A stretch of 64,000 nucleotides of DNA from Halomonas sp. H10-9-1 (GTDB lineage Bacteria > Pseudomonadota > Gammaproteobacteria > Pseudomonadales > Halomonadaceae), in NCBI RefSeq assembly GCF_040147005.1, contig NZ_JAMSHO010000001.1, positions 3,038,001 through 3,102,000 on the forward strand. Reading direction: 5' to 3'. The notes under the pieces were generated by a model, which was not told the origin of the DNA, made no database searches, and worked only from the letters and a program-made list of their open reading frames with translations. Positions 1-13,561 of this stretch are shown here, in pieces. The position numbers were made by a program, and so were the translations under genes. Every line of letters starts with the position of its first letter. The first letter of the stretch is position 1.

Positions 1-1012
1 CGCCTGAACGCAAGTCGGCGCGGGGCGACTCCACCAGGTTCAGGGCCAGCATGTCGGCCATGTAGTTGTTGGAGTAGTGCATCATGCGCAGCAGCAACTC
101 CTGCAGCGGCTTGCCATCCACGGCAGCCAGCGTCACCGCTGACGCCGGCGGCGCTACCTGGGTGGTATCCGCACCGCCGGCGACCGCGATACCCGACTGG
201 TCGAGCATCGCCAGCAGCGTCAACGCCATCTGGTCGGCCGGATCGGAGCTTGCCCGGTAGATATCCCGCGGTTGGGCATTGGTGGAGATCTGGCCGCTCA
301 GCAGCATCACATCGCGCCCGTCGCGAGTGACGCGCTCGGCGCTGATCTGGGTGCCGCTGTTGTCCGGACGGGTCACCACGCGGTTGTCGATGGCCAGGAT
401 GGCCGCCTGGCTGTCGCAGCCGCTGACTCTCGCCGACTCGCCAGGCGCATTCGCCGGCGCCACGTTGACACACCAGTTGCCGTAGTTGACCCCGGCCGAG
501 GAGAGCAACGCACTGTAGGCATGGCGGGTACGCTCGCGGGCCTCGCAGCGGTCGGTCGTGATGCACTCCACCGGCCCGAAACGCCACTCGCTGACCAGCA
601 GCCTGCCGCCTACCTCACGAACACCCGCCTGATACAGTCGCTGCACCAGGCGCCACAGATCCTCCGTGGTCAGCGCCGGTTCGCCACCACCATCGAGGAT
701 CAGGTCACCCTCCAGGACCCCCGCATCGTTCGGGCGCCCCTCGCTCACCAATCGTGTGGTGAAGCGATGCTGCGGCCCCCAGCGATCCAGGGCTGCCGCG
801 GCAAGATAGCTCTTGCTCACCGAGGCAGGAGATAGCTGTCGTTCCGGTTCGATCGCCGCCAGCACGGTAGCATCATCCAGCAGCCTCGCTTCGGCGCTGA
901 GATGAAACCCCCTCTCGGTCAGGCGAGAAAGATTATCGAAGCCGGAAGCCTGTACGGACATGGTGAGACACAGCAACGGGATGATAGCCGCAAGGCGGAA
1001 ACGAAGGCGCAT
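1..1012 (-). CDS. dacB: D-alanyl-D-alanine carboxypeptidase/endopeptidase (PBP4 type), 3' part outside window
   Basis: Periplasmic penicillin-binding protein of the S13 family, which trims or cleaves D-Ala-containing peptides in peptidoglycan. Translation from the ATG at 1012 gives a hydrophobic signal peptide (MRLRFRLAAIIPLLCLTMS, then VQAS). The catalytic SxxK box SVSK lies in the context SPASVSKSYL around residue 65, and the SxN motif appears as HYSNNYMAD near residue 313. The KTG box and the C terminus lie beyond base 1. There is no stop codon in the visible part, so it reads as a normal gene cut by the window edge. The nearest downstream gene outside the window cannot be seen. The PBP4 assignment rests on the motif pair and the S13-type SNN triad. 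Confidence 0.88.
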   Translation of the reverse strand, partial: MRLRFRLAAIIPLLCLTMSVQASGFDNLSRLTERGFHLSAEARLLDDATVLAAIEPERQLSPASVSKSYLAAAALDRWGPQHRFTTRLVSEGRPNDAGVLEGDLILDGGGEPALTTEDLWRLVQRLYQAGVREVGGRLLVSEWRFGPVECITTDRCEARERTRHAYSALLSSAGVNYGNWCVNVAPANAPGESARVSGCDSQAAILAIDNRVVTRPDNSGTQISAERVTRDGRDVMLLSGQISTNAQPRDIYRASSDPADQMALTLLAMLDQSGIAVAGGADTTQVAPPASAVTLAAVDGKPLQELLLRMMHYSNNYMADMLALNLVESPRADLRSG

Positions 1013-1048
1013 GACAGGACTCATGAAGGAAAGTAGTCGTGGAGGTCG

Positions 1049-1378
1049 TCAGTGGGCGGAGACAGCGGAGAACAGCTGGATCACCGCGACGCCGCCGATG
1101 ATCATGGCAATCCCCAGCAGTGCCGGTAGGTCCGGCTTTTCACCATAGAGCACGGCGCCCGCCACGGTCACCAGCACAATGCCGAGGCCCGCCCAGATCG
1201 CATAGGCGATGCCTACCGGAATGCTGCGCAATACCAGGGCCAGTAGATAGAAGGCCAGGCCATAACCCACCATCACGGTCACGCTCGGCCACAGCTTGGT
1301 GAAGCCCTCCGATGCCTTGAGGGCGGTGGTTCCCACCACCTCGGCGACAATGGCCAGGGCCAGGTAGACGAATGCCAT
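1049..1378 (-). CDS. emrE: Small multidrug resistance (SMR) efflux protein, EmrE/QacE type
   Basis: Inner-membrane proton/drug antiporter of 109 aa, the usual SMR length. Four transmembrane helices are visible. Residues near the N terminus (YLALAIVAEVVGTTALK) carry the essential membrane Glu of EmrE (AEVxGT). The signature GIAYAIWAGLGIV follows in helix 3. The sequence resembles EmrE (which exports quaternary ammonium compounds) more than SugE/Gdx, because it has the SEGFTKLWPS loop. Its ATG overlaps the TGA of the upstream methyltransferase gene by one base, so the two are probably co-transcribed. The exact substrate cannot be told from sequence. Confidence 0.88.
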   Translation of the reverse strand: MAFVYLALAIVAEVVGTTALKASEGFTKLWPSVTVMVGYGLAFYLLALVLRSIPVGIAYAIWAGLGIVLVTVAGAVLYGEKPDLPALLGIAMIIGGVAVIQLFSAVSAH

Positions 1379-2079
1379 CAGTGCTCTCCTTGGTCTGCGG
1401 GAACCAGCGTGGGATCAGGCAACAGCTCGGCCACCAGCCGCCAGAGCGGCTGACCGCTGACGTGGTACTTTCTCTCGAAGGGGGTCAGGCAAGTCTCACC
1501 GGGAAGGTGGGGCTCTACGGCCACCTCTACTCCGGTGGCCTGCTTCAGCGCCTGGCGGAACTCCTCCAGATAGAGCCTCCAGTTGGAGCGCAACTCCAGG
1601 CGACCGCCCAGTGCCAGGATGAACGGCAGCACCGGATGGCCATGCCAACGCAGCTTGAGAAGTGCCGCCTTGGGATAGGGATTCGGGTAGAGCAGGTAGT
1701 GACGAGCCGGCCGCCAGCCTGCCCGGAAGGCGAGCCGCCAGAAATCCGCCAGATCGGCGCGGACCAGCAGCGCATTGTCGGGCAGCGGCCCGTGCTCACG
1801 AGTCAGCCGACTGTCGCTGCGATCGATGCCGATCACCACATGGTCGGGAAAGGTCTCGGCCAACTGGCGAGTGGAAATGCCCACTCCGCACCCGGCATCC
1901 AGAATCAGCGGCATCTCGGCACGCGCCTCACGCCAGCATGCGGCGGAGGCGAAGGCCTCGCGGGTGTGCTCGGCCACTGGCTTGCGCCACGGATGTTGCA
2001 AAGCCCGCGCCACGCGCGACTCCAGGGCCTTGTGCGGGCCAGCCTGATTGGTAACGATGCGACGTGAAATGGCTTGCAT
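1378..2079 (-). CDS. TrmB-like SAM-dependent methyltransferase (tRNA guanine-N7 methyltransferase family)
   Basis: Protein of 233 aa with a Rossmann methyltransferase core. The SAM-binding motif I is LILDAGCGVGIST, the acidic end of strand 2 is VVIGIDRSDSRL, and the family-typical catalytic stretch is LYPNPYPKA, matching the NPWPKK region of TrmB. TrmB makes m7G46 in tRNA. The W-to-Y and KK-to-KA changes suggest either a divergent TrmB or a paralogue. I chose the ATG at 2079 (MQAISRRIVTNQAG) because it precedes the conserved N terminus; longer in-frame starts lack support. It is translationally coupled to the SMR pump gene through TGATG. Function is inferred from family only. Confidence 0.72.
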   Translation of the reverse strand: MQAISRRIVTNQAGPHKALESRVARALQHPWRKPVAEHTREAFASAACWREARAEMPLILDAGCGVGISTRQLAETFPDHVVIGIDRSDSRLTREHGPLPDNALLVRADLADFWRLAFRAGWRPARHYLLYPNPYPKAALLKLRWHGHPVLPFILALGGRLELRSNWRLYLEEFRQALKQATGVEVAVEPHLPGETCLTPFERKYHVSGQPLWRLVAELLPDPTLVPADQGEH

Positions 2080-2170
2080 GACGACCTGCTGCGACGCGAA
2101 ACGAGCGGTGATTCTACCAGCCCCTCCCGGCCGCCGCATGGCGGCCCCAGATGCACAAATCCCCACATGC

Positions 2171-2208
2171 AAAAAGCCCCGAACTCACAAGGAGCTCGGG
2201 GCTTTTTT
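2171..2208 (-). terminator. rRNA operon terminator
   Basis: An 11-bp stem (GCCCCGAACTC / GAGCTCGGGGC, one mismatch) is flanked by an A-run on one side and T6 on the other. It lies directly after the 5S gene on the minus strand and can act in both directions, so it also separates the TrmB-like gene region from the rRNA operon. Confidence 0.9.
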
Positions 2209-2217
2209 CAATAAGTG

Positions 2218-2333
2218 CCTGACGATGACCTACTCTCACATGGGGAGACCCCACACTACCATCGGCGCTGAGCGGTTTCACTGCTGAGTTCGGCATGGGA
2301 TCAGGTGGTTCACACTCGCTATGGTCGTCAGGC
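2218..2333 (-). rRNA. rrf: 5S ribosomal RNA
   Basis: About 116 nt. The minus strand begins GCCTGACGACCATAGCGAG and contains the conserved GAACCACCTGATCCCATGCC and GAACTCAGCAGTGAAAC segments. The closing GTCATCGTCAGGC pairs with the 5' end. It is the last gene of the operon. Ends are set by pairing of the terminal stem and may be off by 1-2 nt. Confidence 0.96.
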
Positions 2334-2417
2334 GAAAAACGCGGAATCATGCTGACACGCTACGTCTCGTGCGTATCCGGTGTCGTGGGTCATCACAGAC
2401 CCCTTGGGTGTTATATG

Positions 2418-5301
<2,884 letters not shown>

Positions 5302-5412
5302 ATATAACCCCAAAGGGTCTGGTCCGCGATGACACACGACATTGCCGGATACGCTTGAGACGTATCTCGTGTTCTTTCCTTGCGGAAAGAACGTTTGTCA
5401 GCATGATTCACA

Positions 5413-5425
5413 TTGTTAAAGAGCA
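5413..5425 (-). promoter_or_regulatory. boxA antitermination site in the tRNA-Ala/23S spacer
   Basis: The minus strand reads TGCTCTTTAACAA, the classical boxA core bound by NusB/S10 in rRNA antitermination. It lies 112 nt before the 23S 5' end, the normal spacer position. Confidence 0.85.
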
Positions 5426-5514
5426 GACTGTCAATCGACAGTCATAAACCTGACATCCGGTGATGCGATGCTGGCTTATGACTGCGGATCCGATCAGCGA
5501 AGACTGTGGGAAGA

Positions 5515-5590
5515 TGGTGGAGCCAAGCGGGATCGAACCGCTGACCTCCTGCGTGCAAGGCAGGCGCTCTCCCAGCTGAGCTATGGCCCC
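5515..5590 (-). tRNA. alaT: tRNA-Ala(TGC)
   Basis: 76 nt with encoded CCA. The acceptor strands are GGGGCCA and TGGCTCC. The D-arm is AGCTCAGCTGGGAGAGC and the anticodon loop is CTTGCAC (anticodon TGC). The T-loop is TTCGATC. It is intact and in the canonical place between tRNA-Ile and 23S. Confidence 0.97.
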
Positions 5591-5605
5591 TCTGATATTG
5601 CTAAA

Positions 5606-5702
5606 TGGTGGGTCTGGGCAGATTTGAAACAAACCCCGCGACCTCACCCTTCTCTTTACAGAACTTCCGGGGGTGCGCTCTAACCCACTGAGCTGCCCGG
5701 CT
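5606..5702 (-). pseudogene. Broken tRNA-Ile copy in the rRNA spacer
   Basis: This 97-nt segment copies the neighbouring tRNA-Ile. The last 22 nt (TCAAATCTGCC...CCACCA) are identical, as are AGGGTGAGGTCG and nearly all of the D-arm through GAGCGCACCCC. Three parts are changed. The 5' acceptor strand (GCCGGGC) cannot pair with the 3' CAGACCC. The anticodon loop carries about 14 extra nt, and the 5' half of the T-stem carries about 6 extra nt. No usable anticodon loop or T-stem remains, so it is not expected to be a working tRNA. It lies between intact tRNA-Ile and tRNA-Ala and will be transcribed with the operon. Confidence 0.85.
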
Positions 5703-5712
5703 GTTCAGAGAA

Positions 5713-5789
<77 letters not shown>

Positions 5790-5883
5790 GAAGGTCACGC
5801 TGGGCCTATACCCAAACAGTCTTTTGCTCTGGTCGATCAGGTAATTCATTGTGGGCACTTGCCGACAGTCGGCGACATATCGG

Positions 5884-7421
<1,538 letters not shown>

Positions 7422-7575
7422 AAGATCATAAGTGCTTGAAGCAGCACCAAACTTGGCTCAAGGTTCAAACGTTCTCAAATAGACCCGAAGATCTATGACG
7501 AGTCGCTTGCCTTGATGGTTCAATGATATGGATCACCGAGCCATCGACAAGCGCCCACATGAATTACCTGATCGA

Positions 7576-7587
7576 TTGTTAAAGAGC
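7576..7587 (-). promoter_or_regulatory. boxA in the 16S leader
   Basis: The minus strand reads GCTCTTTAACAA, the core boxA, about 155 nt upstream of the 16S 5' end and downstream of both promoters. It matches the second copy in the spacer and is the expected Nus-factor loading site. Confidence 0.82.
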
Positions 7588-7671
7588 GGCTTCGACTCTT
7601 TCGAGTGAAGCGTCTCGCTTGCTGCCGACCGAAGCGAACTCCGTGTCGTCAGCGCCCTGCGAGGAAGGCGT

Positions 7672-7699
7672 ATTCTACCGTTTCGCCTGGCGGTGTCAA
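7672..7699 (-). promoter_or_regulatory. rRNA promoter P2
   Basis: The -35 is a perfect TTGACA (7699-7694) and the -10 is TAGAAT (7677-7672), with a 16-bp spacer. A GC-rich discriminator (ACGCC) follows, typical of stringently controlled rRNA promoters. It lies about 250 nt upstream of 16S. Confidence 0.85.
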
Positions 7700-7776
7700 G
7701 CGGTGTTTGGCGAAGCGTGCTTGCCGTGACTGCTGACTGCCCCGCCCCTCGAGGCGGCTGCGAAACCGTGGCGGGC

Positions 7777-7804
7777 ATTCTACCGAATGCGCGGCGATTG
7801 TCAA
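7777..7804 (-). promoter_or_regulatory. rRNA promoter P1
   Basis: The -35 TTGACA (7804-7799) and -10 TAGAAT (7782-7777) again have a 16-bp spacer. The stretch CGGTAGAAT is shared with P2, 105 bp downstream. The discriminator is GCCCGCC. Upstream to about 7950 the DNA is AT-richer (A-runs at 7839-7845), which could serve as an UP element. The rest of 7422-8020 holds no gene. Confidence 0.85.
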
Positions 7805-7974
7805 TCGGAATGTTTCGAAGCGATGCGACCTGTTTCGAAAAAAAATCCATGCAGAACAATCACTTCTGCCATTTCCACCGCCTGCAACGTTTGCTCGTCG
7901 CCGGCAGCGGATGCGTACTTTACGGCTTTCCCGGGTGGGGTGCAAGCCCTGCGGAGAAAAAGTTTCAGAAACAG

Positions 7975-7999
7975 CGACGCCCGCGGGTGGCGGGCGTCG
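7975..7999 (-). terminator. Terminator after pssA
   Basis: A perfect 10-bp stem CGACGCCCGC / GCGGGCGTCG has a 5-nt loop. It is followed on the minus strand by a T-rich tract (CTGTTTCTGAAACTTTTTC). It lies 21 nt after the pssA stop and upstream of the rRNA promoters. Confidence 0.85.
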
Positions 8000-8020
8000 A
8001 TTCGCACAGGGTGGCTTGTG

Positions 8021-8890
8021 TCAGTCCATTGGTGGCACATGGCGCAGCTTGCGCATCGTCGCCATCACCGGGCCGGAAACCACATAGGCGCCGAACAGCA
8101 GCAGCAGCATCACAGAGGGCTCCACGCTGATCACCACGAAGCCCAGCACGATGGCCAGCAGCACCACGAAGGGAACTGGCCCCTTGAGGTCGATATCCTT
8201 GAAGCTGTGGTAGCGGATATTGCTGACCATCAGCACGCCGGCGGCGGCAACGATCACCAGCATCAGCAACTTGAAGCCGAAGGCCTCGGCATCGAAGCTG
8301 TGGAAGGTCCAGACGCTGGCCGCCACCAGAGCCGCCGCCGAGGGGCTGGGCAATCCGATGAACCACTTCTTGTCGACGCTGCCGACCTGCACATTGAAGC
8401 GGGCCAGGCGCAGGGCGGCACAGGCCACGTAGAGGAAGGCCACCACCCAGCCGGTCTTGCCGATGTCCTGGAGGATCCAGGTAAAGGCCACCAGTGCCGG
8501 TGCCACCCCGAAGGAGAGCATGTCGGAAAGACTGTCATACTCGGCGCCGAAGGCGCTCTGGGTGTTGGTCAGCCGTGCCACCCGGCCGTCGAGGCCGTCG
8601 AGCACCATGGCGATGAAGATCGCCACCGAGGCCGCGCCAAAGTCGCCATCGATACCGGCGACCACGGCGAAGAAGCCGGCAAACAGCGCCGAGGTGGTGA
8701 AGAGGTTGGGCAGCAGGTAGATGCCCTTGCGCCTGACGGTGCGGCCATCCTCCTCCGCCTCCTCGATCACCTCTGTCTCGCGCAGGAAGGCCGACGCCAG
8801 GTCCTCGTCCCGGGGAGGCCTCTCCTCCCGGGGCGGGTCCTCGCCATGGGACGGTGCAGCGTGCTCGTTGCCGTGGGGATCCTGACTCAT
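8021..8890 (-). CDS. pssA: CDP-diacylglycerol--serine O-phosphatidyltransferase
   Basis: Inner-membrane enzyme that makes phosphatidylserine, the precursor of phosphatidylethanolamine, from CDP-diacylglycerol and serine. The 289-aa protein has an acidic soluble N terminus of about 60 aa, then seven to eight membrane helices. The CDP-alcohol phosphotransferase signature DGxxAR-x8-GxxxDxxxD is complete (DGRVARLTNTQSAFGAEYD then SLSD). The start is ATG at 8890 (MSQDPHGNEHAAPS). This is the membrane (type II, Bacillus-like) PssA, also common in Pseudomonas and Halomonas, not the E. coli phospholipase-D-like type. It lies downstream of ilvC in the same direction but behind a hairpin. Confidence 0.93.
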   Translation of the reverse strand: MSQDPHGNEHAAPSHGEDPPREERPPRDEDLASAFLRETEVIEEAEEDGRTVRRKGIYLLPNLFTTSALFAGFFAVVAGIDGDFGAASVAIFIAMVLDGLDGRVARLTNTQSAFGAEYDSLSDMLSFGVAPALVAFTWILQDIGKTGWVVAFLYVACAALRLARFNVQVGSVDKKWFIGLPSPSAAALVAASVWTFHSFDAEAFGFKLLMLVIVAAAGVLMVSNIRYHSFKDIDLKGPVPFVVLLAIVLGFVVISVEPSVMLLLLFGAYVVSGPVMATMRKLRHVPPMD

Positions 8891-9004
8891 CGTCTCATCC
8901 GTTGCCTGGAAGTGATGCCGGCCATTCTTGCACGACCACCCACAAGCGCAAAGCCGCGCCCTCAAGGAGCAGAGCGGCCACCCCGGTTACCGAACGCCAG
9001 AAAC

Positions 9005-9036
9005 GACCCGGGGCGCAGTCGCCTGCACCCCGGATC
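9005..9036 (-). terminator. Hairpin after ilvC, probable terminator
   Basis: Arms GACCCGGGGCGCA and TGCACCCCGGATC form a 13-bp stem with two C/T differences and a 6-nt loop. On the minus strand it is followed by GTTTCTGG only, so termination may be partial with read-through into pssA. Confidence 0.6.
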
Positions 9037-9077
9037 ATGCTGCCGATACCGAGAGCCCGATGGGCCAGATCGGCTGA

Positions 9078-10271
<1,194 letters not shown>

Positions 10272-11159
10272 ATGGACATGCGCCCCCTCAACCACTTCCT
10301 CGCCCTGGCCGACACCCTGCACTTCGGGCGCGCCAGTGAGGCGTGCCACGTCAGCACCTCCACCCTCTCCCGCTCCATCCGCCAGTTGGAGGCGAGTCTC
10401 GGAGTGACCCTGTTCGAGCGCGACAACCGCCACGTGGCGTTGACCCGGCAGGGTGAGACCTTCCAGCGCTATGCCCGTGAGACCCTGGAACGCTGGGAGG
10501 AGCTACGCCAGTCGCTGATGAGCGAGGCGCGACACCTCACCGGCGAGATCAGCGTCTACTGCTCGGTCACCGCCAGCTACAGCTTCCTCTACGCGCTGCT
10601 CAGCGAGTTTCGCAGCCACCACCCCGGCATCGAACTCAAGTTGCACACCGGCGATCCCGCCGAGGCCATGAGTCGCGTCCTGGCCGGCGACGAGGACATG
10701 GCCATCACCCCCCGGCCGCGCCAGACCCCGGAGGCACTGGCCTTCAAGTCGCTGACCCGGGCGCCGCTGGTCTTTATTGCGCCCAGGGAGACCCCTGACT
10801 GGATCCCTCCCATGCCGGAATCTCCCAGCGCCGAGCAGTGGCGCGAGGTGCCGATGATCCTCTCCGAGGCGGGGCTGTCGCGCAGCTACGCCGACACCTG
10901 GTTCCGCGCGCTGGGCGTACTCCCCAGGATCTACGCCCAGGTGGCCGGCCACGAGGCGATCGTCAGCATGGTCGGGCTGGGCTTCGGCATCGGCGTGGTA
11001 CCGAAGATCGTGCTGGACAACAGCCCGCTGCGGGAACGGGTGCGCATCCTGCCGGTGAAGCCCGAGCTACCCCACTATGACGTAGGCCTCTGTGTGCTCG
11101 AGCGGCGCCTGAAGAGCCCCTTGATCCGCGCCCTCTGGGACGAGGTGGTGGAGCGCTGA
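10272..11159 (+). CDS. ilvY: LysR-family transcriptional activator IlvY
   Basis: DNA-binding regulator of ilvC, 295 aa, the length of E. coli IlvY. The N-terminal winged helix-turn-helix is MDMRPLNHFLALADTLHFGR with the recognition helix STSTLSRSIRQLE. Residues 90-295 form the periplasmic-binding-like effector domain, with IlvY-like ISVYCSVTASYSFLYALL, HTGDPAEAM and GHEAIVSMVGLGFGIGVVP. Effectors in the family are acetolactate and acetohydroxybutyrate. The start is the ATG just after the AT-rich spacer; the reading frame stays open far upstream only because it lies antisense to ilvC. Confidence 0.93.
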   Translation: MDMRPLNHFLALADTLHFGRASEACHVSTSTLSRSIRQLEASLGVTLFERDNRHVALTRQGETFQRYARETLERWEELRQSLMSEARHLTGEISVYCSVTASYSFLYALLSEFRSHHPGIELKLHTGDPAEAMSRVLAGDEDMAITPRPRQTPEALAFKSLTRAPLVFIAPRETPDWIPPMPESPSAEQWREVPMILSEAGLSRSYADTWFRALGVLPRIYAQVAGHEAIVSMVGLGFGIGVVPKIVLDNSPLRERVRILPVKPELPHYDVGLCVLERRLKSPLIRALWDEVVER

Positions 11160-11179
11160 ACCGGACCCAGAAACACGCA

Positions 11180-11203
11180 GGCCGCCCCTCGGGGCGGCCT
11201 TAT
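11180..11203 (+). terminator. ilvY terminator
   Basis: A perfect 9-bp GC stem GGCCGCCCC / GGGGCGGCC with a 2-nt TC turn is followed by TTATT, 20 nt after the ilvY stop. ilvH converges from the other side, and 11204-11345 contains nothing else I recognise. Confidence 0.88.
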
Positions 11204-11345
11204 TGATCATGCAAAACGGGCAACGATTTACGTCACGAGCGAAGATAGGTCGGTCGCCGCCGGAGCGCAGCAACCGGAGTTGACTGGCAGCTCAATGAGG
11301 ATTGCGAGCACCGCCGGCGGCCGAGATATCGAGCGCAGTAGTAAA

Positions 11346-11837
11346 TCAAAGCGACAGCACCTTGTCGCCGCGGGCAATACCCGACACCCCGGTGCGCGCC
11401 ACCTCCAGCACCCCCACTGGCTCCATGGCCTGCAGGAAAGCGTCGAGCTTGCCGGCATCGCCGGTGATCTGCACGGTGAACAGGCTCGCCGTCACATCGA
11501 CGATCTGCGCACGGAAGATGTCCGCGGTGCGCTTGACCTCATCACGGGTCGAGCCCAGCGCCTTCACCTTCACCAGCATCAGTTCGCGTTCGATGTGGTT
11601 GCCTTCGGTGAGGTCGACCAGCTTGACCACGTCGATCAGCTTGTTGAGGTGCTTGGTGATCTGCTCGATGACCCGGTCGTCCCCCACCGTGGTGACGGTG
11701 AGGCGCGATAGGGTCGGGTCCTCGGTGGGCGCCACGTTCAGCGTCTCGATGTTGAAGTTACGCTGCGAGAAGAGCCCCACCACGCGAGACAGCGCGCCCG
11801 GTTCGTTTTCCATCAGAATCGAGATGATATGGCGCAT
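11346..11837 (-). CDS. ilvH: Acetolactate synthase III small (regulatory) subunit
   Basis: 163-aa regulatory partner of IlvI that confers valine feedback inhibition. The N-terminal ACT domain (MRHIISILMENEPGALSRVVGLFSQR, then NIETLNVAPTEDPTLSRLT) occupies about residues 1-80. The C-terminal ALS_ss_C domain follows. Residues GALSRV around 14-19 are the valine-site region known from E. coli IlvH. Its ATG overlaps the ilvI stop by one base, so it is translationally coupled. Confidence 0.96.
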   Translation of the reverse strand: MRHIISILMENEPGALSRVVGLFSQRNFNIETLNVAPTEDPTLSRLTVTTVGDDRVIEQITKHLNKLIDVVKLVDLTEGNHIERELMLVKVKALGSTRDEVKRTADIFRAQIVDVTASLFTVQITGDAGKLDAFLQAMEPVGVLEVARTGVSGIARGDKVLSL

Positions 11838-13561
11838 CAGGTTCGCTCCGTCTTGGAAAGCAGCATGTCACGCATGGAGCCCAGGGGCACCTGCATCGGA
11901 TAGACGTGCTCGTGCGGGTCGACCGCCACATCGAGGAACACCAGTTCGTGCGTGTCGGCGAAAGTGCGCTCCAGTGCCGGCTCGAGCTCGTCGAGGGTCT
12001 CGACCTTCAGCGCGGTGAAGCCATAGGACTCGATCAACTTCTGGAAGTCGGGTAGCGACTCCATGTAGGAGTGGGCGTGACGCGACTTGTAGTTGAGGTC
12101 CTGCCACTGACGCACCATGCCCAGCGAGGCATTGTTCAGGTTGACGATCTTCACGCCGCCCCCGAACTGCTTACAGGTGGAGAGCTCCTGCATCATCATC
12201 TGGAAGCTACCCTCGCCGGTCACGCAGATCACCTGCTCGTCGGGGAAGTTCTGCTTGATGCCCATGGCCGCCGGGAAGCCGAAGCCCATGGTCCCCAGTC
12301 CACCGGAGGTGATGAAGCGGTTGGGCTTGTCGAACTTGTAGTACTGGGCCGCGAACATCTGGTGCTGACCGACATCGGTGGTCACGTAGGCCTCGCCGCG
12401 GGTCACCCGGCACAGCGCCTCGATCACCTCCTGGGGCTTGATCGACTCGCCGGGCTTCGAGGGCTCGTAGAGCTTGCCCACGCGCTCCTCGCGCCAGCCG
12501 TCGATCTTCTGCCACCACTCCTCGAGGGCCTCGGGATGCGCGATCTCCTTGCCCTGCACCAGGCTGATCATCTCGCTGATCACGCTGCCCGCCGGCCCCA
12601 CGATGGGCACATCGGCGCGCACGGTCTTGGAGACCGAGCTCGGGTCGATATCCACATGGATGACCTTGGCAGTGGGACAGAACTTGGAGGTGTTGTTGGT
12701 GACGCGGTCGTCGAAGCGCGCGCCGATGGCGATCACCAGGTCGGCATGGTGCATGGCCATGTTCGATTCAAAGGAACCGTGCATGCCCAACCAGCCCAGG
12801 CACTGGCGGTCGCTCTGGGGATAGGAGCCGATGCCCATCAGGGTGGTGGTGATGGGGTAGCCCAGGCGCTTGACCAGGTCGGTCAGCCCCTCGCTGGCCC
12901 GCCCGGTGATCACGCCGCCACCGGTATAGAACACCGGCCGCTTGGCCTTGAGCATCAACTCCACGGCCTTCTTGATCTGGCCGCTATGACCACGGGTAAC
13001 CGGGTTGTACGAGCGCATCTTGACCTTCTTCGGGTAGACGTACTCGTAGCGCTCGGTGGGAGCGGTCATGTCCTTGGGAATGTCCACCACCACCGGCCCC
13101 GGCCGACCACTGGCGGCCAGGTAGTAGGCCTTCTTGAGGACTTCCGGAATCTCGCTCGGGTGACGGATCGAGAAGCTGTGCTTCACGATCGGCCGGGTCA
13201 CGCCGATGATGTCGGTCTCCTGGAAGGCATCGTCGCCGATCAGGTGGCTCATCACCTGGCCGCACAGCACCACCATGGGAATCGAGTCCATATAGGCGGT
13301 GGCGATGCCGGTGACGGCATTGGTGGCGCCGGGGCCGGAGGTCACCAGCACGGTGCCCGGCTTGCCGGAGGCCCGGGCATAGCCGTCGGCGGCGTGGGTG
13401 GCAGCCTGCTCATGGCGCACCAGGATGTGCTTGACCTTGTCCTGGCGGAACAGGGCGTCATAGATATGCAGCGCCGCGCCACCGGGATAACCATAGATAT
13501 ATTCGACGCCCTCATCCTGCAGGAAGCGGGCGATCATGTCCGCGCCGGATAGTAATTCCAC
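11837..13561 (-). CDS. ilvI: Acetolactate synthase large (catalytic) subunit
   Basis: ThDP-dependent enzyme of 574 aa joining two pyruvates (or pyruvate and 2-ketobutyrate), first step of branched-chain amino acid synthesis. The N-terminal ThDP pyrimidine domain carries the catalytic Glu in VRHEQAATHAADGYARAS. A central FAD-like domain follows. The C-terminal pyrophosphate domain has the GDG-like metal motif as VTGEGSFQMMMQELSTC...VKIVNLNN. I chose GTG at 13561 (VELLSGADMIARF), which has GGAG 8 nt before it and matches the usual family N terminus MELLSGAEM. An upstream in-frame extension to 13708 looks non-coding. It is the first gene of the ilvIH operon. Confidence 0.95.
   Translation of the reverse strand: MELLSGADMIARFLQDEGVEYIYGYPGGAALHIYDALFRQDKVKHILVRHEQAATHAADGYARASGKPGTVLVTSGPGATNAVTGIATAYMDSIPMVVLCGQVMSHLIGDDAFQETDIIGVTRPIVKHSFSIRHPSEIPEVLKKAYYLAASGRPGPVVVDIPKDMTAPTERYEYVYPKKVKMRSYNPVTRGHSGQIKKAVELMLKAKRPVFYTGGGVITGRASEGLTDLVKRLGYPITTTLMGIGSYPQSDRQCLGWLGMHGSFESNMAMHHADLVIAIGARFDDRVTNNTSKFCPTAKVIHVDIDPSSVSKTVRADVPIVGPAGSVISEMISLVQGKEIAHPEALEEWWQKIDGWREERVGKLYEPSKPGESIKPQEVIEALCRVTRGEAYVTTDVGQHQMFAAQYYKFDKPNRFITSGGLGTMGFGFPAAMGIKQNFPDEQVICVTGEGSFQMMMQELSTCKQFGGGVKIVNLNNASLGMVRQWQDLNYKSRHAHSYMESLPDFQKLIESYGFTALKVETLDELEPALERTFADTHELVFLDVAVDPHEHVYPMQVPLGSMRDMLLSKTERT

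Noticed and set aside
5606..5702. Functional third tRNA or intron-containing tRNA-Ile
   Set aside because: The acceptor strands do not pair and the T-stem is broken, so removing the loop insertion would not restore a tRNA.
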